Shown: one piece after another, positions 26,948 to 34,973 of the stretch | How positions within the stretch are numbered: position 1 is the stretch's first letter | Layout: the number at the start of each line of letters is the position of its first letter | NCBI RefSeq assembly: GCF_000621505.1 | Contig: NZ_JHYD01000015.1 | Coordinates: 1 to 64,000, forward strand | DNA from: Ruminiclostridium cellobioparum DSM 1351 = ATCC 15832 | Lineage (GTDB): Bacteria; Bacillota; Clostridia; Acetivibrionales; DSM-1351 | Direction of reading: 5' to 3' | DNA: 64,000 nucleotides | Notes under the pieces: generated by a model | Databases searched by the model: none | The model's input: the letters and a program-made list of their open reading frames with translations, nothing else | Told to the model about the DNA's origin: nothing | Position numbers and translations under genes: made by a program

Positions 26948-27973
26948 TTAATACATTTCATTTCTAGACACAATTTCCTGTATTGGCTTCTGTGTATAGC
27001 TCTTCCATTTCAGATACCTGAGCAGGTGCTCCTGGATGATCTGCCTTATTTCTCCTATTTCCTTCAAATTAGCCTTCTCATAATCAGAACAAAAGTCATC
27101 CAGATTGAAGCTCTCAATCCCCGTTATCCCTTTAATATCCGGGTCAATATCCCTTGGCAGTGCCAGATCCACAAAAAATGCAGGTTTTCTCTCAAGCCTC
27201 CTTACCATGTCACAGGTTATTGTGTAATGGGGACTCAGGGTGGCACTTATGACAATATCCGAATTTGGCATAAACCCGGCTCTTTCATCATAGGCTATGG
27301 TCTTGCAGCCAAAAGGCACAATTGTGTCACCATACTTGTATTTCCGAAGAGTCACTGTGACTTCCGCTCCTCTTTCAAGCAGTTCCCTGCAGCACAACCT
27401 CCCCGTTTCGCCATTGCCTATAACAAGTACCTTCTTTTCATCCAGTTTGCATTTTGTTGCAATAAAGTTAACGGCACTTTCAGCCGCAGATCCCGGAACA
27501 GCCTTTACCCGGACCGTGGTCTTTGCCTTTTTAGCCGCTGTGACCGCAAGTCTGAAAATAGTCTCAAGCACCGAATCGGTGGATTTTTCCTCCCGGGCGG
27601 TCTGTACTGCATCTCCAACCTGGGTTATGATCTGGTCTTCACACAGCACCATCGATTCCAGTCCGCAGGCCACCTCCATCAAATGCAAGATTGCATCATT
27701 ATCATATTTAATATTAAATATATTTGAATCAATTCTTTCTCCGGCACCTGAATATTTGCATAAAAGCTGCACAAGATCCATTCCGGAAGCATTCTGAGAA
27801 GATATATACAGTTCGGTCCTGTTACAGGTTGATAGCAGAACTGCACCCGAAACGTTCCGGTCCCGTACAATATCCTTCAGTATTTCTCTTATCCTTCCCG
27901 TGGTAAAGCTGAATTTCTCACGGACATTTATATCTGCCGATTTATGATCCAAATATGCCAGTATTATCCTCAA
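26948..27973 (-). CDS. hemA: Glutamyl-tRNA reductase, short form
   Basis: A 341-residue enzyme that reduces Glu-tRNA to glutamate-1-semialdehyde, the first step toward the tetrapyrrole ring. The catalytic Cys lies in VLLSTCNRTELYIS (about 45-58). The NADP domain has VLVIGNGETGRLCCRELLERG, and FFVDLALPRDIDP follows. Most bacterial GluTRs have about 400-460 residues. This one stops within the helix that leads to the C-terminal dimerisation domain, and cbiH begins 30 bases later, so the domain is absent rather than frameshifted. The start overlaps the cbiG end by 32 bases. Placement inside the cobalamin operon links precursor supply to B12 demand. Confidence 0.92.
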   Translation of the reverse strand: MRIILAYLDHKSADINVREKFSFTTGRIREILKDIVRDRNVSGAVLLSTCNRTELYISSQNASGMDLVQLLCKYSGAGERIDSNIFNIKYDNDAILHLMEVACGLESMVLCEDQIITQVGDAVQTAREEKSTDSVLETIFRLAVTAAKKAKTTVRVKAVPGSAAESAVNFIATKCKLDEKKVLVIGNGETGRLCCRELLERGAEVTVTLRKYKYGDTIVPFGCKTIAYDERAGFMPNSDIVISATLSPHYTITCDMVRRLERKPAFFVDLALPRDIDPDIKGITGIESFNLDDFCSDYEKANLKEIGEIRQIIQEHLLRYLKWKSYTQKPIQEIVSRNEMY

Positions 27974-28991
27974 AGCTGCATCTCCATTCCTTTTGTGCTA
28001 TTGCGACAGTTATTCCGCTTCTGCTGTATTTGCCGGCCGCCAGTCTTCCGTTTCCCACATTCACGGCTGCTCTTTCACATACATTGTCAACTCCCGTAGT
28101 CTCTCTCACAAAATCGGATTGTGAAAAAGAACCCTGCACCGCTGAAAGCTCCTGGGCCGGATATGTATAAAAAGGTATTTTCAAATGCTTTGCAAGCATT
28201 ATCAAGGCCCTTTCTCCGGCTTTTATATCAATGGAGGCAACAGCACCGACCTCACAGGCTGATATGCCGTGACTGCGCAGGACTGAGTTTACGACCTCCA
28301 GAAGGTTTTCGTATGCGGTATTCTTCCTGCACCCGATGCCAAGTACATATTGTTTGGGTATAAGGTGCAGCGTGTGGGGAAAATATTGCTTGTACTCCCT
28401 TGAAATACAAATACCTGCATGGGCATTATCACTTGTGTCTATATACTCCGGCAGACTGCCGTCTACCGGAAAATCCGAATGCAGCCCGACGGTTTCACCC
28501 CTTAATATGGCTGCCGAGATATACTTGATATTTTCAATATTTGCTATAAAGCAGCCTTGTTCTTCCGCCCAGGTGTCCACAGCAAATTTCCGGTTGATAT
28601 CGGTGGCCGTGGTTATAACTGGCTGAGCCGAAAGAATGCCGGCAATGCGGACTGCAAGGCTGTTGGCTCCTCCCACATGTCCCGATAGAACAGGTATCAC
28701 ATATCTGCCCTTTTCGTCTATGACCAGAACCGCCGGATCACTGTCCTTTGAGCGGATAAACGGCGCTATGGCCCGAACCGCTATCCCGGCTGCGCCTATG
28801 AATATGACGGCATTGCAATCTTCAAAGGCTTTTTTTGTATGCGTCCTTATATCCTCGGTCAGGAGCATCAAATCCTCAGTGGCATATTTACAGCAGCCTT
28901 CTGCTTCGTATCCCAGATTAACCAGCTCCCGCCGCAGCCTTCTGCACAATACGCCGCCTTCTTTTGTAAAGGAGGTCAGTTGTATTTTCAT
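27942..28991 (-). CDS. cbiG: Cobalt-precorrin-5A hydrolase
   Basis: A 349-residue enzyme that opens the delta-lactone and releases the C20 carbon as acetaldehyde. The N-terminal domain has FIGAAGIAVRAIAPFI and VIPVLSGHVGGANSLA. The C-terminal domain has VLGIGCRKNT and GAVASIDIKAGERAL. The ATG at 28991 gives the family N-terminus (MKIQLTSFTKEG) and starts one base after the cbiF stop. The longer frame from 29066 lies inside cbiF and is rejected. The ribosome site is weak, so expression probably relies on coupling to cbiF. Confidence 0.93.
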   Translation of the reverse strand: MKIQLTSFTKEGGVLCRRLRRELVNLGYEAEGCCKYATEDLMLLTEDIRTHTKKAFEDCNAVIFIGAAGIAVRAIAPFIRSKDSDPAVLVIDEKGRYVIPVLSGHVGGANSLAVRIAGILSAQPVITTATDINRKFAVDTWAEEQGCFIANIENIKYISAAILRGETVGLHSDFPVDGSLPEYIDTSDNAHAGICISREYKQYFPHTLHLIPKQYVLGIGCRKNTAYENLLEVVNSVLRSHGISACEVGAVASIDIKAGERALIMLAKHLKIPFYTYPAQELSAVQGSFSQSDFVRETTGVDNVCERAAVNVGNGRLAAGKYSRSGITVAIAQKEWRCSFEDNTGIFGS

Positions 28992-28992
28992 A

Positions 28993-29754
28993 CTATTTTG
29001 AACCCTTTCTGAATTCATGTGTAAACGCAGGGTCATAGAGTTTTGATCTTTCATACTCGTCTCCAAGAAAATGCCCCACCAGGATCAGAGCAGTTTTTGC
29101 AATATTATTTTCCTTTGCCGCAGTACTCAACCTGTCAATGCTGGTCCGCACGATTTTTTCATCAGCCCAGCTGGCCTTGTATACTATGGCGGCAGGTGTG
29201 TCAGGACTGTACCCTCCCGCAAGGAGCTTGTCACTGAGCCTTTCAAGCATGGAGGAGCTCAGGAAAATAACCATTGATGCCTGGTGTGCAGCCAGCCTTG
29301 ATATTTCCTCCTTTTCAGGCACCGGTGTCCGACCCTCCATTCTTGTCAATATTACGGTCTGACTGACCTCCGGCAGGGTGTATTCAGCCTTAAGCGCCGC
29401 TGCTGCACCACAGAAGGAGCTGACACCGGGAACCACAGAATACTCTATTCCCTTTTCGGACAGTAAATCCATTTGTTCGCGGATAGCCCCGTAAATACTC
29501 GGATCACCTGTATGCAGCCTTACAATATTTTTATTTTGCCTTTCTCCTGTTTCCATTACTTCTATAACCTGTTCCAGAGTCATTTCGGCGCTGTTGAAGA
29601 TACTGCAGCCGTCCCTTGTATATTTAAGCAGTCCGGGATTGACCAGGGAACCCGCATAAATAACAATATCTGCTGTTTCAAGCAGGTTTTTTCCTCTGAC
29701 GGTAATCAGGTCTGCCGCTCCTGGTCCCGCCCCTACAAATGTCACCATAATCAT
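28993..29754 (-). CDS. cbiF: Cobalt-precorrin-4 C11-methyltransferase
   Basis: A 253-residue tetrapyrrole methylase. It has FVGAGPGAADLITVRGKNLL at the N-terminus, IYAGSLVNP, RLHTGDPSIYGAIREQ and VVPGVSSFCGAAAALKAEYT, which distinguish CbiF/CobM from the other methylases here. AAGGAT lies before two adjacent ATGs (29754 and 29748). A 111-base gap with two hairpins separates it from cbiL. Confidence 0.94.
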   Translation of the reverse strand: MIMVTFVGAGPGAADLITVRGKNLLETADIVIYAGSLVNPGLLKYTRDGCSIFNSAEMTLEQVIEVMETGERQNKNIVRLHTGDPSIYGAIREQMDLLSEKGIEYSVVPGVSSFCGAAAALKAEYTLPEVSQTVILTRMEGRTPVPEKEEISRLAAHQASMVIFLSSSMLERLSDKLLAGGYSPDTPAAIVYKASWADEKIVRTSIDRLSTAAKENNIAKTALILVGHFLGDEYERSKLYDPAFTHEFRKGSK

Positions 29755-29781
29755 TTATCCTTTATAACGCATAGATTTAAT

Positions 29782-29878
29782 AGAAAATTTTTCGGCTGTA
29801 GAAAAATTTTCTTACATTAGGCGCGTTTCAACGAGGCAAGATGTCCTGTAGGACATCCTGGACATCTATCGCCTCGTT
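29782..29878 (-). promoter_or_regulatory. Two hairpins between cbiL and cbiF
   Basis: AGAAAATTTTT and AGAAAAATTTTCT arms form one AT-rich stem (29782-29812). AACGAGGC (29830-29837) and GCCTCGTT (29871-29878) close a second, larger structure with GATGTCC/GGACATC repeats inside. The second stem includes the last codons and stop of cbiL. No clean T-tract follows on the minus strand, so processing or partial termination is more likely than full termination. Confidence 0.5.
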
Positions 29879-30546
29879 ATAATAATAGTAGAAAAGTAGC
29901 TTGAATCATCAGCCGCATCATCAAGACTCCTGTATATTTTCTCATCTTCCATACTGCAGCATTCCACCATCAGAGCCCTGTCATACAGCTTCATTTCCTT
30001 TAGCCTGTTTTTAATTGAAGCCATACTCCTGCCGCTTTTCATAAAAACCTTTGTACCCTTCAATGCCAGGAGCTCATCTGTGATCCCGTAGGAGGCAGGT
30101 ATGATCAGTAAAGCTTCATCCCTGTCACATAAGGATATATTGAGCGCTCCGGCTGAAGCACAGAAAGAGGTGATTCCGGGTATTATCCTTGTTCTATAAC
30201 CCCTCTCAGACATAATTCTGTTAATATACATGTACGTTGAGTAAATTGTAGGATCGCCCAGGGTTATAAATGCCACGTTCCTGCCTTTGGACAATTCCCT
30301 CTCCAGCCTGTCACAGCTTGTCCCGTGTGCCTTGTCTAACACTTTCCGGTCCCTGCTCATAGGCATGGGACAAAACAGAAGTTCCTTATTTTTTATATAA
30401 TCCCTGACTATTTTAAGGGCAGTCTTTTCACCATTTGTGTCTGGCACCGCAATCACGTCGGCAGACTGAAGTATTTCTACAGCCTGTAACGTCAGCATTC
30501 TGGGATCGCCAGGCCCGACACCTACACCATATAATATTCCATCCAT
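29866..30546 (-). CDS. cbiL: Cobalt-precorrin-2 C20-methyltransferase
   Basis: A 226-residue tetrapyrrole methylase, first methylation after cobalt insertion. It shows GILYGVGVGPGDPRMLTLQA, FITLGDPTIYSTYMYI and IIPGITSFCASAGALNISLC, the CbiL/CobI signature. GGAGGTTAAA precedes the ATG at 30546; the longer frame from 30567 lacks a site. Its final codons (ITRR-stop) form one arm of the downstream hairpin. Confidence 0.94.
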   Translation of the reverse strand: MDGILYGVGVGPGDPRMLTLQAVEILQSADVIAVPDTNGEKTALKIVRDYIKNKELLFCPMPMSRDRKVLDKAHGTSCDRLERELSKGRNVAFITLGDPTIYSTYMYINRIMSERGYRTRIIPGITSFCASAGALNISLCDRDEALLIIPASYGITDELLALKGTKVFMKSGRSMASIKNRLKEMKLYDRALMVECCSMEDEKIYRSLDDAADDSSYFSTIIITRR

Positions 30547-30603
30547 TTTAACCTCCATGAGCCACATTTATGGCCATAAATTCAAACTATATCACCCCAT
30601 ATG

Positions 30604-31740
30604 TCAGCTGCCTGTATTTTCTCTTAACAGCATTTCTATCAGCTTATCTGCTCCGGCTGTCCCATAGCAGCTTCCCTGAGCTGTAAACATTATTACTTCC
30701 ACCCTGGTCTTACCGGCGGCCCTTTGATTCAAATGGTATTCAATCTTTGACATCATACTTTTATACACTTTCAGGGCCAGTCCTGCCTCCTGCAATATGT
30801 CATCCATTTCCTCGGTGGTTATGGCCTCCATCATTCTTCTTATGATCTCCCCTGATGCCCCCGCAAGTGCCGCATGGGCCGTAAATATTTCACACCTGCA
30901 GTCGGCTGTCCGGGAATGGGTGTTCATTATACCTCCGGCAATTTTGCACAGCTTCCCGGCATGCCCTATCAGCAGGATGTTTTTCACATTCATATAAACG
31001 GAATAATCTATGGTCTCACCTATGAAGTTTGAACATTTAATTCCCTTTTCCAGGTCAAGGCCAAACCGCTTTAATGCAAAATCTCTTCCGTAATTCCCCG
31101 GTGATATGAGTAGATTCTCCTGTTTTTCTGCCAGCCTGCTGTTTATTTCAACGTGAATGGTATCTATCAATGCCTTTTCACTCATTGGCTCAACAATACC
31201 GCTGGTTCCCAGTATTGAAATCCCACCGGTTATTCCCAGCCGTGGATTAAAGGTTTTTTTTGCAACCTCTTCACCGTTTTCGGCAGAGATCAAAACAGAG
31301 AAACCGCCCTTGTAACTGTACTTCAGGGCAGTCTCCATCAAAGCTTCCGTTATCATTCTTCTGGGGACCGGATTAATTGCAGCCTCTCCTACGGCACAGG
31401 CAAGGCCTTTTCTGGTAACACGCCCCACACCTTCTCCGCCCTCGATCAATATGCCATTTTTAATTTTTTCAACTCTGGCAGAAATCCTTATTCCATGTGT
31501 GACGTCAGGATCATCTCCGGCATCTTTTGTCACGGCGCAGCTGACCCACCCCTGTTGTTTGATTATGCCCTCGACCTGAAGGTTCAGCCTTATGCCTTTA
31601 GGAGTATCAATAGCAATCCCGGCAACCGTTTTGTCTGTTAAAAGCATTTCAGCACATGCCTTTGCCGCTCCGGTTGCACAGCTCCCGGTAGTAAAACCGC
31701 ACTTTAATATTCTGCCTTCTTTTACAACAAAATCCTCCAT
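30604..31740 (-). CDS. cbiD: Cobalt-precorrin-5B C1-methyltransferase
   Basis: A 378-residue CbiD, the enzyme that methylates C1 after lactone opening. It has the family N-terminus LKCGFTTGSCATGAAKACAEML, then VSCAVTKDAGDDPDVTHG, GEGVGRVTRKGLAC and IGHAGKLCKIAGGIMNTHSR. It lies 23 bases after cbiO. A TTGGAG site lies a little far (about 13 bases) from the ATG. Confidence 0.95.
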   Translation of the reverse strand: MEDFVVKEGRILKCGFTTGSCATGAAKACAEMLLTDKTVAGIAIDTPKGIRLNLQVEGIIKQQGWVSCAVTKDAGDDPDVTHGIRISARVEKIKNGILIEGGEGVGRVTRKGLACAVGEAAINPVPRRMITEALMETALKYSYKGGFSVLISAENGEEVAKKTFNPRLGITGGISILGTSGIVEPMSEKALIDTIHVEINSRLAEKQENLLISPGNYGRDFALKRFGLDLEKGIKCSNFIGETIDYSVYMNVKNILLIGHAGKLCKIAGGIMNTHSRTADCRCEIFTAHAALAGASGEIIRRMMEAITTEEMDDILQEAGLALKVYKSMMSKIEYHLNQRAAGKTRVEVIMFTAQGSCYGTAGADKLIEMLLRENTGS

Positions 31741-31763
31741 GATAATAAGCTTACTCCAAATCC

Positions 31764-32618
31764 TTAATTTGCTGCAGATTTATCAGAAACAATTTTTTTA
31801 ATGGCCGCTCTGGCTGCTGATATTGTAGCCGCAGTCATATCAACCCCCAGATTGTCTTCCTTGTTCAATATCTCCATCAGGTGTGCTATTCTGGGAAGTC
31901 TTAAAGAATGGCTCCTCAAGAGCTCCGGCTTTGATAAAATTTCTTTTACCTCACCTCCCGTTATGACCCTGCCATGATCCATAACATAAGCAAAGTCACA
32001 GTACAGCGGAATAATATCCATTTCATGAGTAGCCAGTATAACAGTTACTCCTGTCTTTTCCTTTATTTCCGATAGGAGCTGCAATATCTCGCTTGCTCCT
32101 CTGGAGTCAAGACCTGCCGTAGGTTCATCCAGTATGATGACCTCGGGCTGCATTACCAGTACTCCTGCTATGGCCACCCTCTTTTTCTGCCCGAAGCTCA
32201 AAGCGTGGGTGGGGCTGTCAATATATTCGGCAATACCTGTCTGTGTAATAGCCAGCTCGACCCGTGCCCTCACTTCATCAAGCCCCAGTCCCAGATTCAT
32301 AGCGCCGAATGAAATATCCTTTCTGACACTTGAAGAAAACAGCTGGTCATTGGGATCCTGAAATACTATTCCAATACGCTTTCTCATATCGGTAATGCCT
32401 TTTTTATCATACTTTACTCTTTTACCGTCGAAAAAAACCTCACCCGCTTCCGGAGTCAACACACCGTTAAGAGTCAGAAACAGAGTTGATTTGCCTGCTC
32501 CGTTCCCGCCCAAAACAGCTGTGGTCTTACCTTTGGGAATATTTATATCCACCTTGTCCAGAGCAGCTTTTTCTCCATTATATGAGTAGCTTAGATTCTT
32601 CGTCTTAATTATATTCAT
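31764..32618 (-). CDS. cbiO: Cobalt ECF transporter ATPase
   Basis: A 284-residue ABC ATPase of the energy-coupling-factor class. It has Walker A GGNGAGKST, Q-loop IGIVFQDPNDQLF, signature LSFGQKKRVAIAG, Walker B VIILDEPTAGLD and the switch His in ILATHEMD. The start overlaps cbiQ by 4 bases (ATGA). With CbiM, CbiN and CbiQ it powers cobalt uptake for the pathway encoded downstream. Confidence 0.95.
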   Translation of the reverse strand: MNIIKTKNLSYSYNGEKAALDKVDINIPKGKTTAVLGGNGAGKSTLFLTLNGVLTPEAGEVFFDGKRVKYDKKGITDMRKRIGIVFQDPNDQLFSSSVRKDISFGAMNLGLGLDEVRARVELAITQTGIAEYIDSPTHALSFGQKKRVAIAGVLVMQPEVIILDEPTAGLDSRGASEILQLLSEIKEKTGVTVILATHEMDIIPLYCDFAYVMDHGRVITGGEVKEILSKPELLRSHSLRLPRIAHLMEILNKEDNLGVDMTAATISAARAAIKKIVSDKSAAN

Positions 32619-33397
32619 ATATAAAAAAACCTTTCAGTCATGCCTGCGCTTAAAAGCAGTATGATTACCGCAACAGAAGCAATATACATATTTTTGCTGT
32701 ATGTATATTCTTCATTTATGGTTTTGAACTGCCCGTTATAGCCTCTTGACTCAAGGCCCGCATAAATTCTTTCAGACCGCTGATATGCCCTGATAAACAA
32801 CATGCTTATGATCTCTCCCAGGGAACTCATTGATGTTTTAAAATCGATGTTGCCCAATCTTGAATCCTTTGCTATTATCATCCTTTCAACCTCTTCCAAA
32901 AGGACAAATATGTAACGGTATATCAATTCCATCAGTGTCACGATGATTTGCGGGAGCTTTGTACGTCCCAGCACCTGAAAAAGATCCGACAAAGGAGTAT
33001 TCAATGAAAGGAAATACATGCAGCTTACAGCGCCAAGAGCCCTTAATACCAATTTCAGGCTCAGGTTCAGTGAGCCCTCATCAATTCCGTATGCATATTG
33101 TCCTACCTGCAATCCCATAAGGAGAGCATGTCCCGGTTCAAATCTGTTGATCAGTATCGTTAAGGTTCCGATAACCATAAAGCCCAGCGGCACCATAATA
33201 AATCCCATATATGTGGGCAGGCTCATTTTACCGAATTTTACAGTGGCTACCGCCATAATCACTATGGTCACCAGACTTAGTGCAATTGAATTAAATAAAA
33301 GACATATTGCCAAAGGAACCAGTGAAAACAACATTTTTGCCTCGGGACTCACCCTTGATAAGCTTGAGGAATAGGCATATTTATCAGTCAGCATCAT
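32615..33397 (-). CDS. cbiQ: Cobalt ECF transporter transmembrane subunit
   Basis: A 260-residue membrane protein (T component) with about five to six hydrophobic helices. The cytoplasmic coupling motifs include RTKLPQIIVTLMELIYRYIF and a later RAYQRSERIYAGLESRGYNG with the ARG-like coupling helix. The start overlaps the cbiN stop by 4 bases. It links the CbiMN substrate unit to CbiO. Confidence 0.94.
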   Translation of the reverse strand: MMLTDKYAYSSSLSRVSPEAKMLFSLVPLAICLLFNSIALSLVTIVIMAVATVKFGKMSLPTYMGFIMVPLGFMVIGTLTILINRFEPGHALLMGLQVGQYAYGIDEGSLNLSLKLVLRALGAVSCMYFLSLNTPLSDLFQVLGRTKLPQIIVTLMELIYRYIFVLLEEVERMIIAKDSRLGNIDFKTSMSSLGEIISMLFIRAYQRSERIYAGLESRGYNGQFKTINEEYTYSKNMYIASVAVIILLLSAGMTERFFYI

Positions 33398-33687
33398 CCT
33401 TCTATACCTGAATCAGTTTTCCTGCCCGTAAGCCTGCCAAGTACAAAACCGACCAGGCCCGCACCCACTGCTGCCTGAAGCGCGAACAACAGGGATTCTA
33501 TCTCTCCGCTTGCGGGTTCAAGCAGAGAATTAAACCATGGTTCATAATCCGGATTGATTTGCAGTATCTGTTCCTCAGCCAGGCCGTCAGCTCCTGCAAA
33601 TTCCGCATTCTTCATCAAAAGAGGCGGAGCTGCAAGTAATAAAACTACAACCAGTATCAATATCACATTCTTTTTCCATAATTTCAT
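33394..33687 (-). CDS. cbiN: Cobalt transporter auxiliary subunit
   Basis: A 97-residue protein with an N-terminal TM helix (about 7-24), an extracellular loop (about 25-65, with PDYEPWFNSLLEPASGEIES) and a C-terminal TM helix. This is the normal size and topology of CbiN, which helps load cobalt into CbiM. GGAGG precedes the ATG. Confidence 0.93.
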   Translation of the reverse strand: MKLWKKNVILILVVVLLLAAPPLLMKNAEFAGADGLAEEQILQINPDYEPWFNSLLEPASGEIESLLFALQAAVGAGLVGFVLGRLTGRKTDSGIEG

Positions 33688-33705
33688 AACGGTATCCTCC
33701 TCTTA

Positions 33706-34449
33706 TTAAATGGCAGAAAGCTGTTCCAGTTCTTTTGAACTGTATTTCACCAGCACATTGTAGATCACAACAGTCAGCAGCCCCTCGCAAACTGCAAGCG
33801 GTAACTGAGTGAAAGCAAAAATACTTATAAACTTTCCAAGGGAAACCATGAATCCGCCTGTGGCATCAGGATACGCCATAGCCAGCTGCACCGAGGTGGT
33901 GACATAGGTCATCAGATCCCCGAGAAAAGCGGCAAGGAAAACAGCAAGCCCAGATTTTGCTCCCATTTTTTTAGAGAGTTTGAATATTCCAAATGAAACC
34001 AGAGGCCCTACAATTGCCATGGAAAAAGTATTCGCACCAAGAGTTGTTATACCTCCATGTGCAAGTAAAATGGCTTGAAATAATAATATTATAACTCCAA
34101 TGACCGACATGGCCGTGGGTCCGAATAATACCGCCCCCAGTCCCACTCCGGTAGGATGTGAACAGCTGCCTGTGACCGAAGGCATTTTCAATGCCGACAG
34201 CACAAATGCAAAAGCTCCGCACATGGCCAGCAGTGTGAGATTTTTAGTTGAAGCACTGATTTTCTTTTTGATGGCAAATACGCCTGCTACCAGAAACGGG
34301 ATACAAAGTGCGCCCCAGCTTATGCACCAGACCGGTGCCAGGTATCCTTCCATAATGTGCATGGCATTTGCGCTTAAAGGGAACAGCAGAAAGAGACTTA
34401 TTGCTGCCGCAAGACAGACAGCAATCCTTTTGAGACTTACATTATTCAT
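33706..34449 (-). CDS. cbiM: Cobalt ECF transporter substrate-binding membrane subunit
   Basis: A 247-residue membrane protein with a cleavable N-terminal signal ending SANA, followed by [10 protein letters not shown]. That mature N-terminal Met-His binds cobalt in this family. Another marker is the segment [19 protein letters not shown]. The ATG at 34449 follows GGGGG. A longer frame from 34713 would begin inside the cobalamin riboswitch and is rejected. It is the first gene of the cobalamin operon. Confidence 0.95.
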   Translation of the reverse strand: MNNVSLKRIAVCLAAAISLFLLFPLSANAMHIMEGYLAPVWCISWGALCIPFLVAGVFAIKKKISASTKNLTLLAMCGAFAFVLSALKMPSVTGSCSHPTGVGLGAVLFGPTAMSVIGVIILLFQAILLAHGGITTLGANTFSMAIVGPLVSFGIFKLSKKMGAKSGLAVFLAAFLGDLMTYVTTSVQLAMAYPDATGGFMVSLGKFISIFAFTQLPLAVCEGLLTVVIYNVLVKYSSKELEQLSAI

Positions 34450-34483
34450 TTTTAAAACCCCCAATAATTTAATAATATTTGCC

Positions 34484-34529
34484 AAAAAAAATAAAACCTC
34501 TATGTTCTTTAAGAAAAGGGTTTTATTTG
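34484..34529 (-). terminator. Riboswitch-linked intrinsic terminator
   Basis: On the minus strand AAATAAAACC pairs with GGTTTTATTT around a 20-base loop, then runs into eight T. It lies between the cobalamin aptamer and the cbiM start, where the expression platform should be. Confidence 0.8.
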
Positions 34530-34644
34530 TAAAAAGAAAAAATAACATAATTTTATGTATTATGGTATTCCGTCTCTTTGACAAACTACACACTTCATAC
34601 TCTGTGAAGTCATAGCACTCCGCATATTGGCATTTGCAGATAAT

Positions 34645-34835
34645 ACAGGCAGGTCTTCCGACTAAGACATCTTTGTCGGTTCTCACCTTCCCAGGCTGAT
34701 CGCCCAGTGGCATTTGGAAGCTTCATACTAAAAATACAAAGCTTCCGGAGAACCTCCTCCGTCATCACGGCAGCAGGACTGTACGGGATTTTCACCCGGC
34801 TTCCCTCTTAGTGCTTAATTTCTTAAGCAACCAGT
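34645..34835 (-). promoter_or_regulatory. Adenosylcobalamin riboswitch
   Basis: Read on the minus strand, the leader contains the aptamer hallmarks in order: GGGAAGCCGGGTGAAAATCC, ACAGTCCTGCTGCCGTGATG, the B12-box segment GCCACTGGG, then GGGAAGGTGAGAA and GTCGGAAGACCTGCC. This matches the cobalamin riboswitch family (RF00174 type). Ligand binding should favour the terminator at 34484-34529 and shut off cobalt uptake and corrin synthesis. The ends given are approximate. Confidence 0.95.
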
Positions 34836-34939
34836 ATTCAAAATTATTAAATTTTCCTAAGGAATGACTAAATTATAAAATCGGTTTCTTGAACCTCTTA
34901 AGAAACCTGAAGTTATATTATTTGGCTATTCCTATACCA

Positions 34940-34969
34940 ATTATATCCTAACAAAATCACTAAAGTCAA
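34940..34969 (-). promoter_or_regulatory. Sigma-A promoter of the cobalamin operon
   Basis: TTGACT (34964-34969) and TATAAT (34940-34945) are 18 bases apart on the minus strand. They are just upstream of the riboswitch and only 5 bases past the sbcC stop. Confidence 0.8.
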
Positions 34970-34973
34970 TTTA

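Noticed and set aside
26917-26970. Frameshift truncating hemA.
   Set aside because: The next gene begins 30 bases after the stop, so no hidden dimerisation domain can be encoded in another frame.
28992-29066. Longer cbiG frame starting inside cbiF.
   Set aside because: The added residues are unlike the family. The ATG at 28991 matches the conserved N-terminus and lies one base after the cbiF stop.
34450-34713. Longer cbiM reading frame starting at 34713.
   Set aside because: The extra 88 codons run through the cobalamin aptamer and its terminator. The start at 34449 gives a normal signal peptide followed by [10 protein letters not shown].
34877-34908. GGTTTCTT..AAGAAACC hairpin as the sbcC terminator.
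   Set aside because: It lies after the cobalamin promoter, so it would also stop that operon, and no T-tract follows it.
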